Below, piece after piece: positions 16,638-25,782 of a DNA stretch of 64,000 nucleotides. The position numbers were made by a program, and so were the translations under genes. Under the pieces are notes generated by a model. That model had not been told where the DNA came from and did not search any database. It saw only the letters and a list, made by a program, of their open reading frames with translations. This DNA is from Rhizobium grahamii (GTDB lineage Bacteria; Pseudomonadota; Alphaproteobacteria; Rhizobiales; Rhizobiaceae), in NCBI RefSeq assembly GCF_009498215.1, contig NZ_CP043499.1, positions 1,252,001 to 1,316,000 of the forward strand, read 5' to 3'. Position 1 is the stretch's first letter. Each line of letters begins with the position of its first letter.

Positions 16638-18071
16638 CTATGCGAGAAGCGGTATAAGCGCGTCGATGCTCTTCTTGGCGTCCCCGTAGAACATCCGCGT
16701 GTTGTCCTTGTAGAAGAGCGGGTTCTCGATGCCAGAGTATCCCGTACCCTGACCTCTCTTGGACACGAAGACTTGCTTTGCCTTCCAGACCTCCAGGACG
16801 GGCATGCCGGCGATCGGGCTGCCCGGGTCTTCCTGCGCGGCCGGATTCACGATGTCGTTCGACCCGATGATGATAACAACGTCGGTTTCATGGAAGTCCT
16901 CGTTGATCTCGTCCATCTCGAGCACGATGTCGTATGGAACCTTGGCCTCTGCTAGGAGGACGTTCATATGACCCGGCAGCCTCCCCGCGACGGGGTGGAT
17001 CGCAAATCGCACCTGCTTCCCGGCTGCGCGTAGCTTTCGAGTGAGCTCTGAAACCGCCTGCTGGGCCTGAGCGACCGCCATGCCGTAACCGGGTACTATT
17101 ACGACACTGTCGGCGTCGTTGAGTGCCGAGGCCACACCGTCGGCGTCGATCGCCACCTGCTCTCCGATGATTTCCATCACCGAGCCACTAGCTGCACCGA
17201 AGCCGCCGAGAATGACCGAAACGAACGAGCGGTTCATCGCCTTGCACATTATGTACGAAAGGATAGCGCCCGATGATCCGACCAGCGCGCCGGTGACGAT
17301 CAGAAGATCGTTGCCCAACGTGAAGCCGATCGCCGCTGCCGCCCAGCCCGAATAGCTGTTCAGCATGGAAACCACGACAGGCATGTCCGCCCCACCGATG
17401 CCCATGATCAGGTGATATCCGATGAACAGCGCAAGGATCAGCATCAGAACGAGCGGCCAGATTCCCGCGCCATTCGAATAGACCAGCAGGAGACCCACAG
17501 AGAAAAGTGCCGCGACTGCGTTCAGGTAGTGTCCGCCTGGGAGTTTCGTCGCTTTGCCGTCGACTTTACCCGAGAGCTTGCCGAAAGCGATGACCGAGCC
17601 CGTGAAGGTCACAGCGCCGATGAAGATGCCCAGAGACACTTCGACCTTCATGATCGATAGTTCAACCGCGCTCTTGTGCGCGAGGGTTGCCGCAAAGCCG
17701 TTGAGAGAAGCGCGAGCAGCTTCGTCCAGCGCGATAACGCTTGCCGCCTCGATATGCGTGTTGAAGCCAATGAACACCGCGGCTAGGCCGACAAACGAAT
17801 GCAGTGCTGCGACGAGCTGCGGCATTTCGGTCATCTGAACGCGGGAAGCAACGACATACCCGAGCACCGCACCAATAGCGATCAGCGGTAGAAGGATCAA
17901 TCCGTTGGCGATACCCGGCCCGATCAAAGTCGCCACCGTTGCCAGAGCCATACCGACTATGCCGTACCAAACTGCACGCTTTGCGCTCTCCTGCCCTGAC
18001 AGACCTCCAAGCGACAGAATGAAAAGAATGGCCGAGGCGATATAGCCGGCCGAAACGATACCTACCGACAT
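16638..18071 (-). CDS. pntB: NAD(P) transhydrogenase subunit beta
   Basis: The membrane and NADP-binding subunit of proton-translocating transhydrogenase, which makes NADPH from NADH using the proton-motive force. The first 270 or so residues form a bundle of transmembrane helices. The C-terminal domain is the NADP(H)-binding dIII, with VVIVPGYGMAVAQAQ, HPVAGRLPGHMNVLLAEA and the terminal KRGQGTGYSGIENPLFYKDN block. At 477 residues it is of normal length. The ribosome-binding site GGAGGTATCG precedes the ATG. pntA lies nine bases upstream. Confidence 0.97.
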   Translation of the reverse strand: MSVGIVSAGYIASAILFILSLGGLSGQESAKRAVWYGIVGMALATVATLIGPGIANGLILLPLIAIGAVLGYVVASRVQMTEMPQLVAALHSFVGLAAVFIGFNTHIEAASVIALDEAARASLNGFAATLAHKSAVELSIMKVEVSLGIFIGAVTFTGSVIAFGKLSGKVDGKATKLPGGHYLNAVAALFSVGLLLVYSNGAGIWPLVLMLILALFIGYHLIMGIGGADMPVVVSMLNSYSGWAAAAIGFTLGNDLLIVTGALVGSSGAILSYIMCKAMNRSFVSVILGGFGAASGSVMEIIGEQVAIDADGVASALNDADSVVIVPGYGMAVAQAQQAVSELTRKLRAAGKQVRFAIHPVAGRLPGHMNVLLAEAKVPYDIVLEMDEINEDFHETDVVIIIGSNDIVNPAAQEDPGSPIAGMPVLEVWKAKQVFVSKRGQGTGYSGIENPLFYKDNTRMFYGDAKKSIDALIPLLA

Positions 18072-18080
18072 CGATACCTC

Positions 18081-19661
18081 CTACGAGCGCTGGAACATGG
18101 CGAGCATGCGCCGTGTCACGAGAAATCCGCCGACCACGTTGATCGTCGCCACGAGAACCGAGCACGCGGCAAGCGTCACCACCAACCAGTTCCCGGACCC
18201 GACCTGCATTAGCGCACCGAGAATGACGATACCCGAGATCGCATTCGTTACGGCCATCAGTGGAGTGTGGAGGGAATGCGATACATTCCAGATGACCTGG
18301 AAGCCGATGAAGCAGGCCAACACGAAGACAACGAGGTGGTTCATGAGGCTCGGCGGCGCGTACGCACCCGCAGCAAGCAGCAGAGCTGTGCCAATCAACA
18401 AAGTGAAACCCTGCTGCTTGGTCTGCGATCGGAATGCACGCATTTCTTCAGCGCGCTTCTCCGCCGGAGTGGCTTCCCTAGCCTTTTCCTTTGGCTTCTG
18501 CGCCGCAATAGCCTTGATCTTCGGAGGCGGCGGAGGGAACGTGATCTCTCCGGCAAACGACACGGTCGCCCCCCTGATCACGTCGTCGTCCATGTCGTGA
18601 ACGATCTTGCCGTCCTTACTAGGCGTCAGGTCCGAGAGCATATGACGGATGTTCGTCGCGTAAAGCGTCGATGCCTGATTGGCCATGCGGCTTGGAAAAT
18701 CGGTGTATCCGATGATCACCACGCCGTTATCGGATACGACACGCTGGTCGGGCACAGTCAGATCGCAATTTCCACCGCGTTCGGCGGCGAGGTCAACGAT
18801 GACCGAACCGGGCTTCATCGACGACACCATGTCCGCAAGCCACAGCTTTGGGGCATCCCGACCTGGAATGAGCGCTGTCGTTATCAGGATGTCGATCTGC
18901 GGTGCCAGCTCACGGAATTTGGCCAGCTGCTTCTCACGAAACTCAGGTGAAGAAGGTGCGGCATAACCACCGCTGGCAGCACCATCCTGTTGTGTTTCCT
19001 CGAAATCGAGGAAGACGAATTCAGCGCCCATGGACTCGATCTGCTCTGCCACCTCCGGGCGCACGTCGAAAGCGTAGGTTATTGCGCCGAGAGACGTCGC
19101 CGTACCGATCGCGGCGAGACCCGCCACGCCCGCGCCAATCACGAGCACGCGCGCTGGAGGCACCTTTCCCGCTGCAGTGATCTGGCCAGTGAAGAACCGA
19201 CCGAAATTGCCGCCGGCTTCGATAACCGCGCGGTAGCCGGCGATGTTCGCCATCGACGACAGCGCATCCATCTTCTGGGCACGTGAAATCCGCGGAACCA
19301 TATCCATGGCGATTGCATTCACACCATCCGCCGCAACACGATCGAGCAAGGCAGTGTTCTGTGCCGGATACAGGAACGAGATGAGGGTCTTTCCGGACGG
19401 TATTTCGTCGACCTCCGATAACTCTGGCGGTCGGACTTTGGCGATGACGTCGGCCTCGGCATAAAGAGCGGAAGCAGTGTCGACGACCCGCACCCCGGCA
19501 TCGAGGTAGACCGTGTCGGCAAACCCGGCCCTGAGACCTGCGCCGGCTTCGATCAGGCATTCATAGCCAAGCTTCTGCAGATGCCTCGCCGAATCGGGCG
19601 TCATCGCAACGCGCGCTTCAGCGGAGGCCACTTCCTTCGGTGTCCCGACCTTCATGGTCAT
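18081..19661 (-). CDS. pntA: NAD(P) transhydrogenase subunit alpha (fused PntA)
   Basis: The NAD-binding subunit of the transhydrogenase. The N-terminal dI domain has KVGTPKEVASAEARVAMTPDS and the Rossmann loop VLVIGAGVAGLAAIGTATSLG. A proline-rich linker near residue 380 precedes the C-terminal membrane segments (TLLIGTALLLAAGAYAPPSL, VVFVLACFIGFQVIWNV). This is the single-chain form, not the split PntAA/PntAB found in many alphaproteobacteria. ATGs at 19661 and 19655 and a TTG at 19667 are possible starts, and none has a strong ribosome-binding site. Confidence 0.95.
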   Translation of the reverse strand: MTMKVGTPKEVASAEARVAMTPDSARHLQKLGYECLIEAGAGLRAGFADTVYLDAGVRVVDTASALYAEADVIAKVRPPELSEVDEIPSGKTLISFLYPAQNTALLDRVAADGVNAIAMDMVPRISRAQKMDALSSMANIAGYRAVIEAGGNFGRFFTGQITAAGKVPPARVLVIGAGVAGLAAIGTATSLGAITYAFDVRPEVAEQIESMGAEFVFLDFEETQQDGAASGGYAAPSSPEFREKQLAKFRELAPQIDILITTALIPGRDAPKLWLADMVSSMKPGSVIVDLAAERGGNCDLTVPDQRVVSDNGVVIIGYTDFPSRMANQASTLYATNIRHMLSDLTPSKDGKIVHDMDDDVIRGATVSFAGEITFPPPPPKIKAIAAQKPKEKAREATPAEKRAEEMRAFRSQTKQQGFTLLIGTALLLAAGAYAPPSLMNHLVVFVLACFIGFQVIWNVSHSLHTPLMAVTNAISGIVILGALMQVGSGNWLVVTLAACSVLVATINVVGGFLVTRRMLAMFQRS

Positions 19662-19691
19662 ATCCAAGTTGTGAGAGGGAGAGAATAAGGC

Positions 19692-19714
19692 GAACGCCGG
19701 CGTAGCCGGCGTTC
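19692..19714 (-). terminator. Hairpin after the inositol-type ABC operon
   Basis: Perfect 10-base stem GAACGCCGGC / GCCGGCGTTC with a three-base loop. On the minus strand it is followed by GCCTTATTCTC, only weakly T-rich. It lies between the permease stop and pntA, so it likely terminates the long leftward catabolic operon. Confidence 0.7.
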
Positions 19715-19761
19715 ATTACGGGCTTGACCACAGGGTTGCTCAAGCCCAATTCGAGCGGCGA

Positions 19762-20787
19762 TCAGACCTTCTTGCGCTTCTGTCTGTAAACGTCGGCCAC
19801 GACAGCGGCCACGATGATCGCGCCTTTGATGATCTCCTGGTAATACGCATCCACACGGAGGAAGGTGAATCCCGAAGACATAACGCCGAGGATGATTACC
19901 CCGATCACGGTGCCCGTAATCCGTCCCACACCACCGGCGAGCGAGGTTCCGCCGATGACGGCCGCAGCGATAGCATCGAGTTCGTACATCACGCCCATGC
20001 CGGACTGGGCGGTTTGGGCACGCGCCGCGGTCACAATACCCGCCAGGCCTGCCAACGCACCAGCGATTGCGTAGACCTTGATGAGATGTGCTTCGATGTT
20101 GATGCCCGAAACTCTGGCAGCTTGCGGGTTAGCGCCGATCGCGTAGGTGAACTTGCCGTAACGCGTGTACCGGAGTGCAATGTGAAAGATCAGGGCGACG
20201 ACGAGGAACACGATAACAGGCCATGCACCGCTACCGATGAAATTGAACTGGTCAGTCAGTCCGGAGACGGGTTGACCTTTAGTGTACCACTTAGAAATGC
20301 CTCGGGCAGAAACCATCATACCAAGCGTGGCGATAAACGGCGGGATTTTCGTGTAGGCGATCAGCCAACCGTTGACCAATCCTGCTGCCAGGCCGATCAA
20401 GATACCCGTTGCAATCGGTATGATGGCGGGCAGATCAGTCATATTCGGGTATATCGCCCTGGTCCACGTCGAGGATTGGGCAAAACCGGCAGCGATCATC
20501 GCGGTCATACCAACAACCGATCCGGAGGAAAGGTCGATACCGCCGGTGATAATGACCTGCGTGACACCCACGGCTATGATGCCGATTACCGAGACCTGGA
20601 GAACCATGATCGTTAGGCGCTGCGAGTTCATCAAGAAACTCTGATGGACGAAAATCCATCCCAGAATTTCATAAACGAGTGCGATACCGACAAGCACTAG
20701 GAAAATGCTCAGCTCCGTAGGCAGCCTCCGTTTCCGCGGCGCTGGGTGATCTTGGGTTGCAGTTTCGGCTAGGGCTTTGCTTTCCAT
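19762..20787 (-). CDS. ABC transporter permease, ribose/inositol class (transporter A)
   Basis: A 341-residue inner-membrane permease of the RbsC/IatP family with about eight to ten hydrophobic helices. It shows the family blocks VIITGGIDLSSGSVVG, NGWLIAYTKIPPFIATLGMM and DAIAAAVIGGTSLAGGVGR, the last being the coupling loop to the ATPase. A GGAGGAG ribosome-binding site precedes ATG. It is the last gene of the binding protein-ATPase-permease set, and its best functional parallel is the rhizobial myo-inositol transporter because of the associated binding protein. Confidence 0.93.
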   Translation of the reverse strand: MESKALAETATQDHPAPRKRRLPTELSIFLVLVGIALVYEILGWIFVHQSFLMNSQRLTIMVLQVSVIGIIAVGVTQVIITGGIDLSSGSVVGMTAMIAAGFAQSSTWTRAIYPNMTDLPAIIPIATGILIGLAAGLVNGWLIAYTKIPPFIATLGMMVSARGISKWYTKGQPVSGLTDQFNFIGSGAWPVIVFLVVALIFHIALRYTRYGKFTYAIGANPQAARVSGINIEAHLIKVYAIAGALAGLAGIVTAARAQTAQSGMGVMYELDAIAAAVIGGTSLAGGVGRITGTVIGVIILGVMSSGFTFLRVDAYYQEIIKGAIIVAAVVADVYRQKRKKV

Positions 20788-20810
20788 AATAAATCTCCTC
20801 CGATCCGGCT

Positions 20811-22355
20811 TCAGCGGGATGCGAGTTCCATGACCTTGACTTGAGTGGCCTCGCTACGATCCAAGAAGCCAGTGACCTTGCCCTCGTGCATGACCATGAT
20901 GCGGTCGCTCATGCCGAGAACCTCGGGCATCTCCGATGAGATCATCAGTACGGCGACGCCCGCCTTCGCGAATTCGGTGACAATCCGGTGGATTTCTGCC
21001 TTTGCACCGACGTCGATGCCACGAGTGGGTTCGTCGAGAATTAGAATCCGTGGGTTGGTAAGTAGCCAACGCCCAATCAGAACCTTTTGTTGATTGCCGC
21101 CGGACAGGTTTTCAATCCGCTCGAACAGACCTGGTGTCTTCACTCGTAGGCGCTTGGCCATATCCTCACAGGCTTTTTCGACAGCGCTCTCCTGAACGAA
21201 GCCGCCTTTGACAAATCTGTCGTGAAGAACGGCGACCTGCATATTCTGCAAGATATCCAGGATCAGAAGACACCCGGTATCCTTGCGGTCCTCGGTGAGA
21301 AAGGCCATGTGGTTCTGGATCGCGACGGCGGGCGATTTAATGTCCACCCGCTTACCATAGAGGTCGATCGTGCCCGAGCTCGCTGGTGTCACACCGAAGA
21401 TAGTCTCGGCGACGTTCGAACGCCCCGATCCGACAAGGCCAGCCACGCCCATAATTTCGCCGGCCCTGACGTCGAAAGAGACGTTTTCGAAGACGCCCTT
21501 GAGCGTCAGATTTTTCACCGAGAGGACGACGTCGCCGATCGCAACGTCTTCCTTAGGGAACATCTGCGTGATTTCACGTCCGACCATCATTTTGATGATG
21601 TCGTCGCGGGTGACGTCAGATGCCGCATGGGTACCGATGTAGCGCCCGTCGCGGAACACTGAGAACTCGTCAGAGATTTCGAAGAGCTCGTTCATCTTAT
21701 GCGTAATGTAGACGATCCCGATACCGTGCGACCGCAGGTCCCGGATGATTGAGAACAGGTGCCCAACCTCGGTCTCCGTCAGCGCCGAAGTGGGCTCGTC
21801 CATAATGAGAACGTCGGACTCATAGGATACCGCCTTCGCGATTTCGACCATCTGGCGGCTTGCCACCGAGAGGTGCCGCACTTCGATCTCGGGATCGATG
21901 TCGATCCTCAGACGCTTGAAGAGGTCGGCGGTCATGCGATGCATTTCGCCGTGGTTCACGAAGCCCAACCTGTTCCGCGGCTCCCGTCGAATCCAGATAT
22001 TCTCCGCCACGGTCATGTATGGCATCAGGTTCAATTCCTGATGGATCATCGCGATTCCGTTTTCCAGCGCGTCGAGCGGAGATTGCAGTCTGATCGGAAC
22101 GCCACGTAGGGTGACTTCGCCCTGGTCTGGTGTGTAAATCCCGGCAAGGATTTTCATCAACGTTGATTTGCCAGCACCGTTTTCCCCCATCAGTGCATGG
22201 ACACTACCGCGCTTGAGCCGGAACGATACGTCGTCGAGAGCCAATACCCCTGGAAACTCTTTGCGAATACCTTCAGCTGCAAGAAGGAATTCGGCATTTG
22301 GGACGGCACCGCTGCGGCGAACCGCGGCCATCGTAGATGGACTGATTGATGTCAT
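20811..22355 (-). CDS. Sugar ABC transporter ATP-binding protein, two nucleotide-binding domains (transporter A)
   Basis: A 514-residue RbsA/IatA-type ATPase with two tandem cassettes. The first has Walker A GENGAGKST, a degenerate signature and Walker B VLIMDEPTSALTE. The second has the signature LSGGNQQKVLIGRWL and Walker B ILILDEPTRGIDVGAK, with a modified P-loop (GLVGSGRSN). The start at 22355 follows GGGGAGG, while a longer frame starts five codons upstream. It energises uptake by the adjacent permease and lies between a hairpin and the permease gene. Confidence 0.94.
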   Translation of the reverse strand: MTSISPSTMAAVRRSGAVPNAEFLLAAEGIRKEFPGVLALDDVSFRLKRGSVHALMGENGAGKSTLMKILAGIYTPDQGEVTLRGVPIRLQSPLDALENGIAMIHQELNLMPYMTVAENIWIRREPRNRLGFVNHGEMHRMTADLFKRLRIDIDPEIEVRHLSVASRQMVEIAKAVSYESDVLIMDEPTSALTETEVGHLFSIIRDLRSHGIGIVYITHKMNELFEISDEFSVFRDGRYIGTHAASDVTRDDIIKMMVGREITQMFPKEDVAIGDVVLSVKNLTLKGVFENVSFDVRAGEIMGVAGLVGSGRSNVAETIFGVTPASSGTIDLYGKRVDIKSPAVAIQNHMAFLTEDRKDTGCLLILDILQNMQVAVLHDRFVKGGFVQESAVEKACEDMAKRLRVKTPGLFERIENLSGGNQQKVLIGRWLLTNPRILILDEPTRGIDVGAKAEIHRIVTEFAKAGVAVLMISSEMPEVLGMSDRIMVMHEGKVTGFLDRSEATQVKVMELASR

Positions 22356-22378
22356 AACTGGCCTCCCCATTTAGACAT

Positions 22379-22405
22379 TGGGGCGCGGTTTGGTACCGCG
22401 CCCCA
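22379..22405 (-). terminator. Hairpin between the binding-protein and ATPase genes
   Basis: Perfect 11-base stem TGGGGCGCGGT / ACCGCGCCCCA with loop TTGGT, within the 57-base gap after the binding-protein stop. There is no T tract, so it is more likely an mRNA-stabilising or attenuating element that raises binding-protein yield over ATPase than a full terminator. Confidence 0.6.
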
Positions 22406-22412
22406 GGTACCG

Positions 22413-23348
22413 TTAGTTCTTCGCAGTGTACTGGGCGAGGTTGTCCTTGGTGACGAGTTCGAACGGGATGTAGGTCTTCTTCTCGACCTTCTCACCGCGC
22501 GCGAGCTTGAGGACGGTATCGATCGCGCCTACACCCTGACCCTTTGCGTTCTGGAAGACAGTCACGTCCAGATCGCCCGCCTGCATTGCCGCCAAGGCAT
22601 CTGCTGTCGCGTCGACACCGCCAACGACGACCTTGTCCATCGACTTGCCAGAAGCCTTGAGTGCCTGGATAGCGCCGAGTGCCATTTCATCGTTGTTGGC
22701 GATGACAGCGTCGAAGTCACGTCCGGCCGACAGCCAGTTGGTCACGAGGTCGAGCGACGGGGTGCGCATCCAGTTTGCGCTCTGCTCGTCAACAACTTCG
22801 ATGCCCTTGCAGGCATCGGTCGCGAGAACGTCGTGCGTTGCCTTCGTGCGGCCGCGCTGACCAGTGGTACCCAGCTGACCCTGGATGATGACAGCCTTGC
22901 CCTTCCCGCCGAGCATCTTGCAAACCGTCTCGGTTTCCAAAGTGCCTGCTTGCTCTTCGTTGGAGCCGACGAATGCCTGCTTGTCCGGGAGGCTGTCGAC
23001 GTTCGACGGGGCGTTGTTGACAAACACGAGGGGGATGCCAGCTTCAGCGGCGCGCTTGGAGATAGCCGCACCAGCGTCGGCGTCCACGAGCATGATGACA
23101 ATTCCATCAACGCCGGCGGCGATGAAGTTGTCGACCTGGCTCTGCTGCTTGGCGATGTCACCCTGGCCGTCTTCGGTGTTCACCGTGACGTCCTTGAGAC
23201 CCTTCGCATGATCTTCCATCGAGTGACGAAGGCCCGTCAGCCAATTGTCGTCGAAAAGCGACATGGCGACGCCAATCGTCTCGGCATGTGCGACGGCCGA
23301 CGTCATGGCAACGAATGCCGCGCTGAGCATCAACTTCTTCAGTTTCAT
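22413..23348 (-). CDS. Periplasmic sugar/inositol-binding protein (transporter A)
   Basis: A 311-residue substrate-binding protein with a Sec signal peptide (MKLKKLMLSAAFVAMTSAVA, cleaved near AHAETIG). The mature part is a type-I periplasmic-binding fold. From memory it resembles the Sinorhizobium myo-inositol protein IbpA closely (blocks DIAKQQSQVDNFIAAGVD, VNTEDGQ, VIANNDEMALGAIQALKASG and VVGGVDATADALAAMQAGDL). The start has GGAGGAG upstream, and a frame extending to 23414 adds a non-signal stretch. Ligands of the inositol type are likely but not certain. Confidence 0.92.
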   Translation of the reverse strand: MKLKKLMLSAAFVAMTSAVAHAETIGVAMSLFDDNWLTGLRHSMEDHAKGLKDVTVNTEDGQGDIAKQQSQVDNFIAAGVDGIVIMLVDADAGAAISKRAAEAGIPLVFVNNAPSNVDSLPDKQAFVGSNEEQAGTLETETVCKMLGGKGKAVIIQGQLGTTGQRGRTKATHDVLATDACKGIEVVDEQSANWMRTPSLDLVTNWLSAGRDFDAVIANNDEMALGAIQALKASGKSMDKVVVGGVDATADALAAMQAGDLDVTVFQNAKGQGVGAIDTVLKLARGEKVEKKTYIPFELVTKDNLAQYTAKN

Positions 23349-23531
23349 TTTCTTCTCCTCCACAGTGACGCGGGGCCCTCGGCGACCGCTTGAAAACCGG
23401 CAACAGTTATCCAATCCGGCGGAAGGTCATTCCGCTGGTTCCACCGCCCGGCCGCGGTGTGATTTCTTATGGATGCCTTAGCCTGTTGCCGAACCCGTTC
23501 CCGTCAGGTTCGGCCTTCAGGTCATTCCATG

Positions 23532-24704
23532 TCAGGCGAACTTCGGCTTCAGCCAGCCGCCGCCTTGTTCATGGCTGTCGACGACCGCGTCGACAAATGC
23601 CACGCCCTTCAAACCGTCATATGATGTCGGGACATTTGCTCCCGACGCGTTGGGCTCGCGACCGTCGGCTTTTGCTCGGATCGATTCTGCAAAACCCTGG
23701 TAAAGATTGGAGAAAGCCTCGATATAGCCTTCTGGGTGTCCTGGCGGTGTGCGCGTGCGCGCCCGTGTCTCCAGGCTCAGGTCGTCGCGCCCCCGCTTGA
23801 TAACCTTTGGAGCGCCGAACAATTCCGTGAACACGAGTTCGTTCGGTGCCTCCTGGTGCCAGGCGAGGCTGCCCTTCTCGCCGAACACGCGAAGACGAAG
23901 ACCGTTTGATTGGCCGATCGCGACCTGCGACGACCAAAGCAGACCACGCGCGCCGCCTTCATAACGGATCATGACGTGAGCGTTGTCGTCCAGTGCTCGA
24001 CCCTCCACAAACGTGGCAAGGTCGGCAGCGATCGCCTCGGCCTTCAAGCCCGTCACGAACCCTGCCAGATGATAGGCATGCGTGCCGATGTCACCGATCG
24101 AACCGCCGCGGCCGTTCTTCTTGGGATCGGTGCGCCATGCCGCCTGCTGATTACCCTGCAGTTCGATCCCGGTCGCCATCCACTCGAGCGGGTACTCAAC
24201 CTGGACCACCCTGATCTTTCCGAGGTCGCCGCGCGAAACCATCGCGCGCGCCTCGTGGATCATCGGGTACCCGCTATAGGTATAAGTGACACCGACGAAG
24301 CGCCCGGTCTCTTTGGCCAGGTCGTGCAACGCAATCGCGTCCTCGATGGTGGTGGTCATCGGCTTTTCGCAGATGACCTCGATACCGGCTTCGATGAACG
24401 CCTTGGCGATCGGAAAATGCGTGTGGTTCGGCGTGCAGATCGCGACGGCATCAATACGGTCAGGGCGGTTGCGCTCGCCTTCTACCATGGACTGGAAACT
24501 ATCGTACGAACGGTCAGCCTCGATGAAGTTGTCCGCCGCAAATGCATGGCCGCGAGCGGCGTCTACGTCGAACGCGCCGGCGACAAGCTCGAACTGGTTA
24601 TCGAGGCGAGCTGCGTAGCGATGGATGCCCCCGATATACGCGCCGAGACCGCCACCGACCATTCCAAGTCGCAACCTGCGTTTTGAGAGAGACGAGCTGC
24701 TCAC
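23532..24704 (-). CDS. Gfo/Idh/MocA family oxidoreductase
   Basis: A 390-residue NAD(P)-dependent dehydrogenase. The N-terminal Rossmann loop is LRLGMVGGGLGAYIGGIH, followed by the catalytic ICEKPMTT motif (around residue 105) and the C-terminal substrate domain, with a candidate histidine in GDIGTHAYHLAGF. The GTG start at 24704 has AAGGG upstream, and a TTG at 24719 is an alternative. It starts five bases after the TIM-barrel gene stop. Its closest relative in the window is the second enzyme of this type at 45.9 kb. Such enzymes oxidise a ring hydroxyl of inositols or glycosides, and the substrate is not known. Confidence 0.88.
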   Translation of the reverse strand: MSSSSLSKRRLRLGMVGGGLGAYIGGIHRYAARLDNQFELVAGAFDVDAARGHAFAADNFIEADRSYDSFQSMVEGERNRPDRIDAVAICTPNHTHFPIAKAFIEAGIEVICEKPMTTTIEDAIALHDLAKETGRFVGVTYTYSGYPMIHEARAMVSRGDLGKIRVVQVEYPLEWMATGIELQGNQQAAWRTDPKKNGRGGSIGDIGTHAYHLAGFVTGLKAEAIAADLATFVEGRALDDNAHVMIRYEGGARGLLWSSQVAIGQSNGLRLRVFGEKGSLAWHQEAPNELVFTELFGAPKVIKRGRDDLSLETRARTRTPPGHPEGYIEAFSNLYQGFAESIRAKADGREPNASGANVPTSYDGLKGVAFVDAVVDSHEQGGGWLKPKFA

Positions 24705-24708
24705 CGAA

Positions 24709-25767
24709 TTACCCTTCAATTCCGAGAATTTCGTTGTTCACCGCACGGTCCGCGCCCGACTTCACGAAGTCGTCGAAGGCGCGTTCCGAAACGCGGATGA
24801 TGTGATCGCTAATGAACCGAGCGCCCTCAGCCGCTCCGTCCTCGGAGTTTTTGAGGCAGCACTCCCACTCGAGCACAGCCCAGCCATCGAAATCGTAGCC
24901 GGAAAGCTTCGAGAAGATCGCGCCGAAATCGACCTGGCCATCGCCCGGCGAACGGAACCGGCCGGCTCTGCTGATCCAGGGCTGATAGCCGCCGTATGCA
25001 CCGGTCTTCCCCGTCGGGCGGAACTCCGCGTCCTTGACGTGGAAGGTCTTGATGCGCTCATGATAGTGGTCGATGTATGTGAGGTAATCGATCGACTGAA
25101 GCACGAGGTGGCTAGGGTCGTACATGATGTTGCAGCGTGGGTGGTTGTCGACCCGCTCCAGAAACATCTCGAACGTCAGGCCGTCGTGCAGGTCCTCCGT
25201 CGGATGGATTTCATAGCAGACGTCGACGCCTTCGCGGTCGAACGCGTCGAGGATCGGCCGCCAGCGGCGTGCGAGCTCGTCGAAGCCGTCGGAAATCAGG
25301 CCATCCGGCCACTGCGGATAGGGATAGAAGTAAGGCCACAGGAGCGTGCCACTGAAGGTGGTGTGGCGATCGACACCAAACCGCCTCGATGCCTTGGCGG
25401 CGCAAAGCAGCTGGTTTACGGCCCACTCCTGCCGAGCCTTTGCGTTCCGATGAACCTTCTTCGGTGCGAACGAATCCGCCGGCAGATTGAACGACGGGTG
25501 AAGCGCGACGAGCTGGCCCTGTAGGTGGCTGGCGAGATCGGTCACCTCAAGGCCATGTTCGGCCAACGTACCCTTGAACTCATCCACGTAATCCTGGCTC
25601 TCAGCGGCAAGCTCGAGATCAATGACGCGGGTATCCCAAGTCGGAATCTGAACGCCCTTGAAGCCCTTGTCAGCGGCCCATCCTGCCAAACCCTTGAGGT
25701 TGTTGAACGGAGCCTCATCTGCCGCAAACTGAGCGAGGAAAACTGCGGGACCCTTGATAGTGCGCAT
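24709..25767 (-). CDS. Sugar-phosphate isomerase/epimerase-type TIM barrel
   Basis: A 352-residue xylose-isomerase-like TIM barrel (AP endonuclease 2 superfamily). Metal-binding positions of this family are visible in CYEIHPTEDLHDG, NIMYDPSHLVLQ, KTFHVKDAEF and WAVLEWECC. IolE, IolI and MocC of inositol and rhizopine degradation belong to the same superfamily. It is paired head to tail with the Gfo/Idh gene, a common pairing for keto-cyclitol or keto-glycoside processing. The ATG at 25767 has AGGTG upstream. An exact reaction cannot be assigned. Confidence 0.82.
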   Translation of the reverse strand: MRTIKGPAVFLAQFAADEAPFNNLKGLAGWAADKGFKGVQIPTWDTRVIDLELAAESQDYVDEFKGTLAEHGLEVTDLASHLQGQLVALHPSFNLPADSFAPKKVHRNAKARQEWAVNQLLCAAKASRRFGVDRHTTFSGTLLWPYFYPYPQWPDGLISDGFDELARRWRPILDAFDREGVDVCYEIHPTEDLHDGLTFEMFLERVDNHPRCNIMYDPSHLVLQSIDYLTYIDHYHERIKTFHVKDAEFRPTGKTGAYGGYQPWISRAGRFRSPGDGQVDFGAIFSKLSGYDFDGWAVLEWECCLKNSEDGAAEGARFISDHIIRVSERAFDDFVKSGADRAVNNEILGIEG

Positions 25768-25782
25768 TTCTTTCACCTGGAT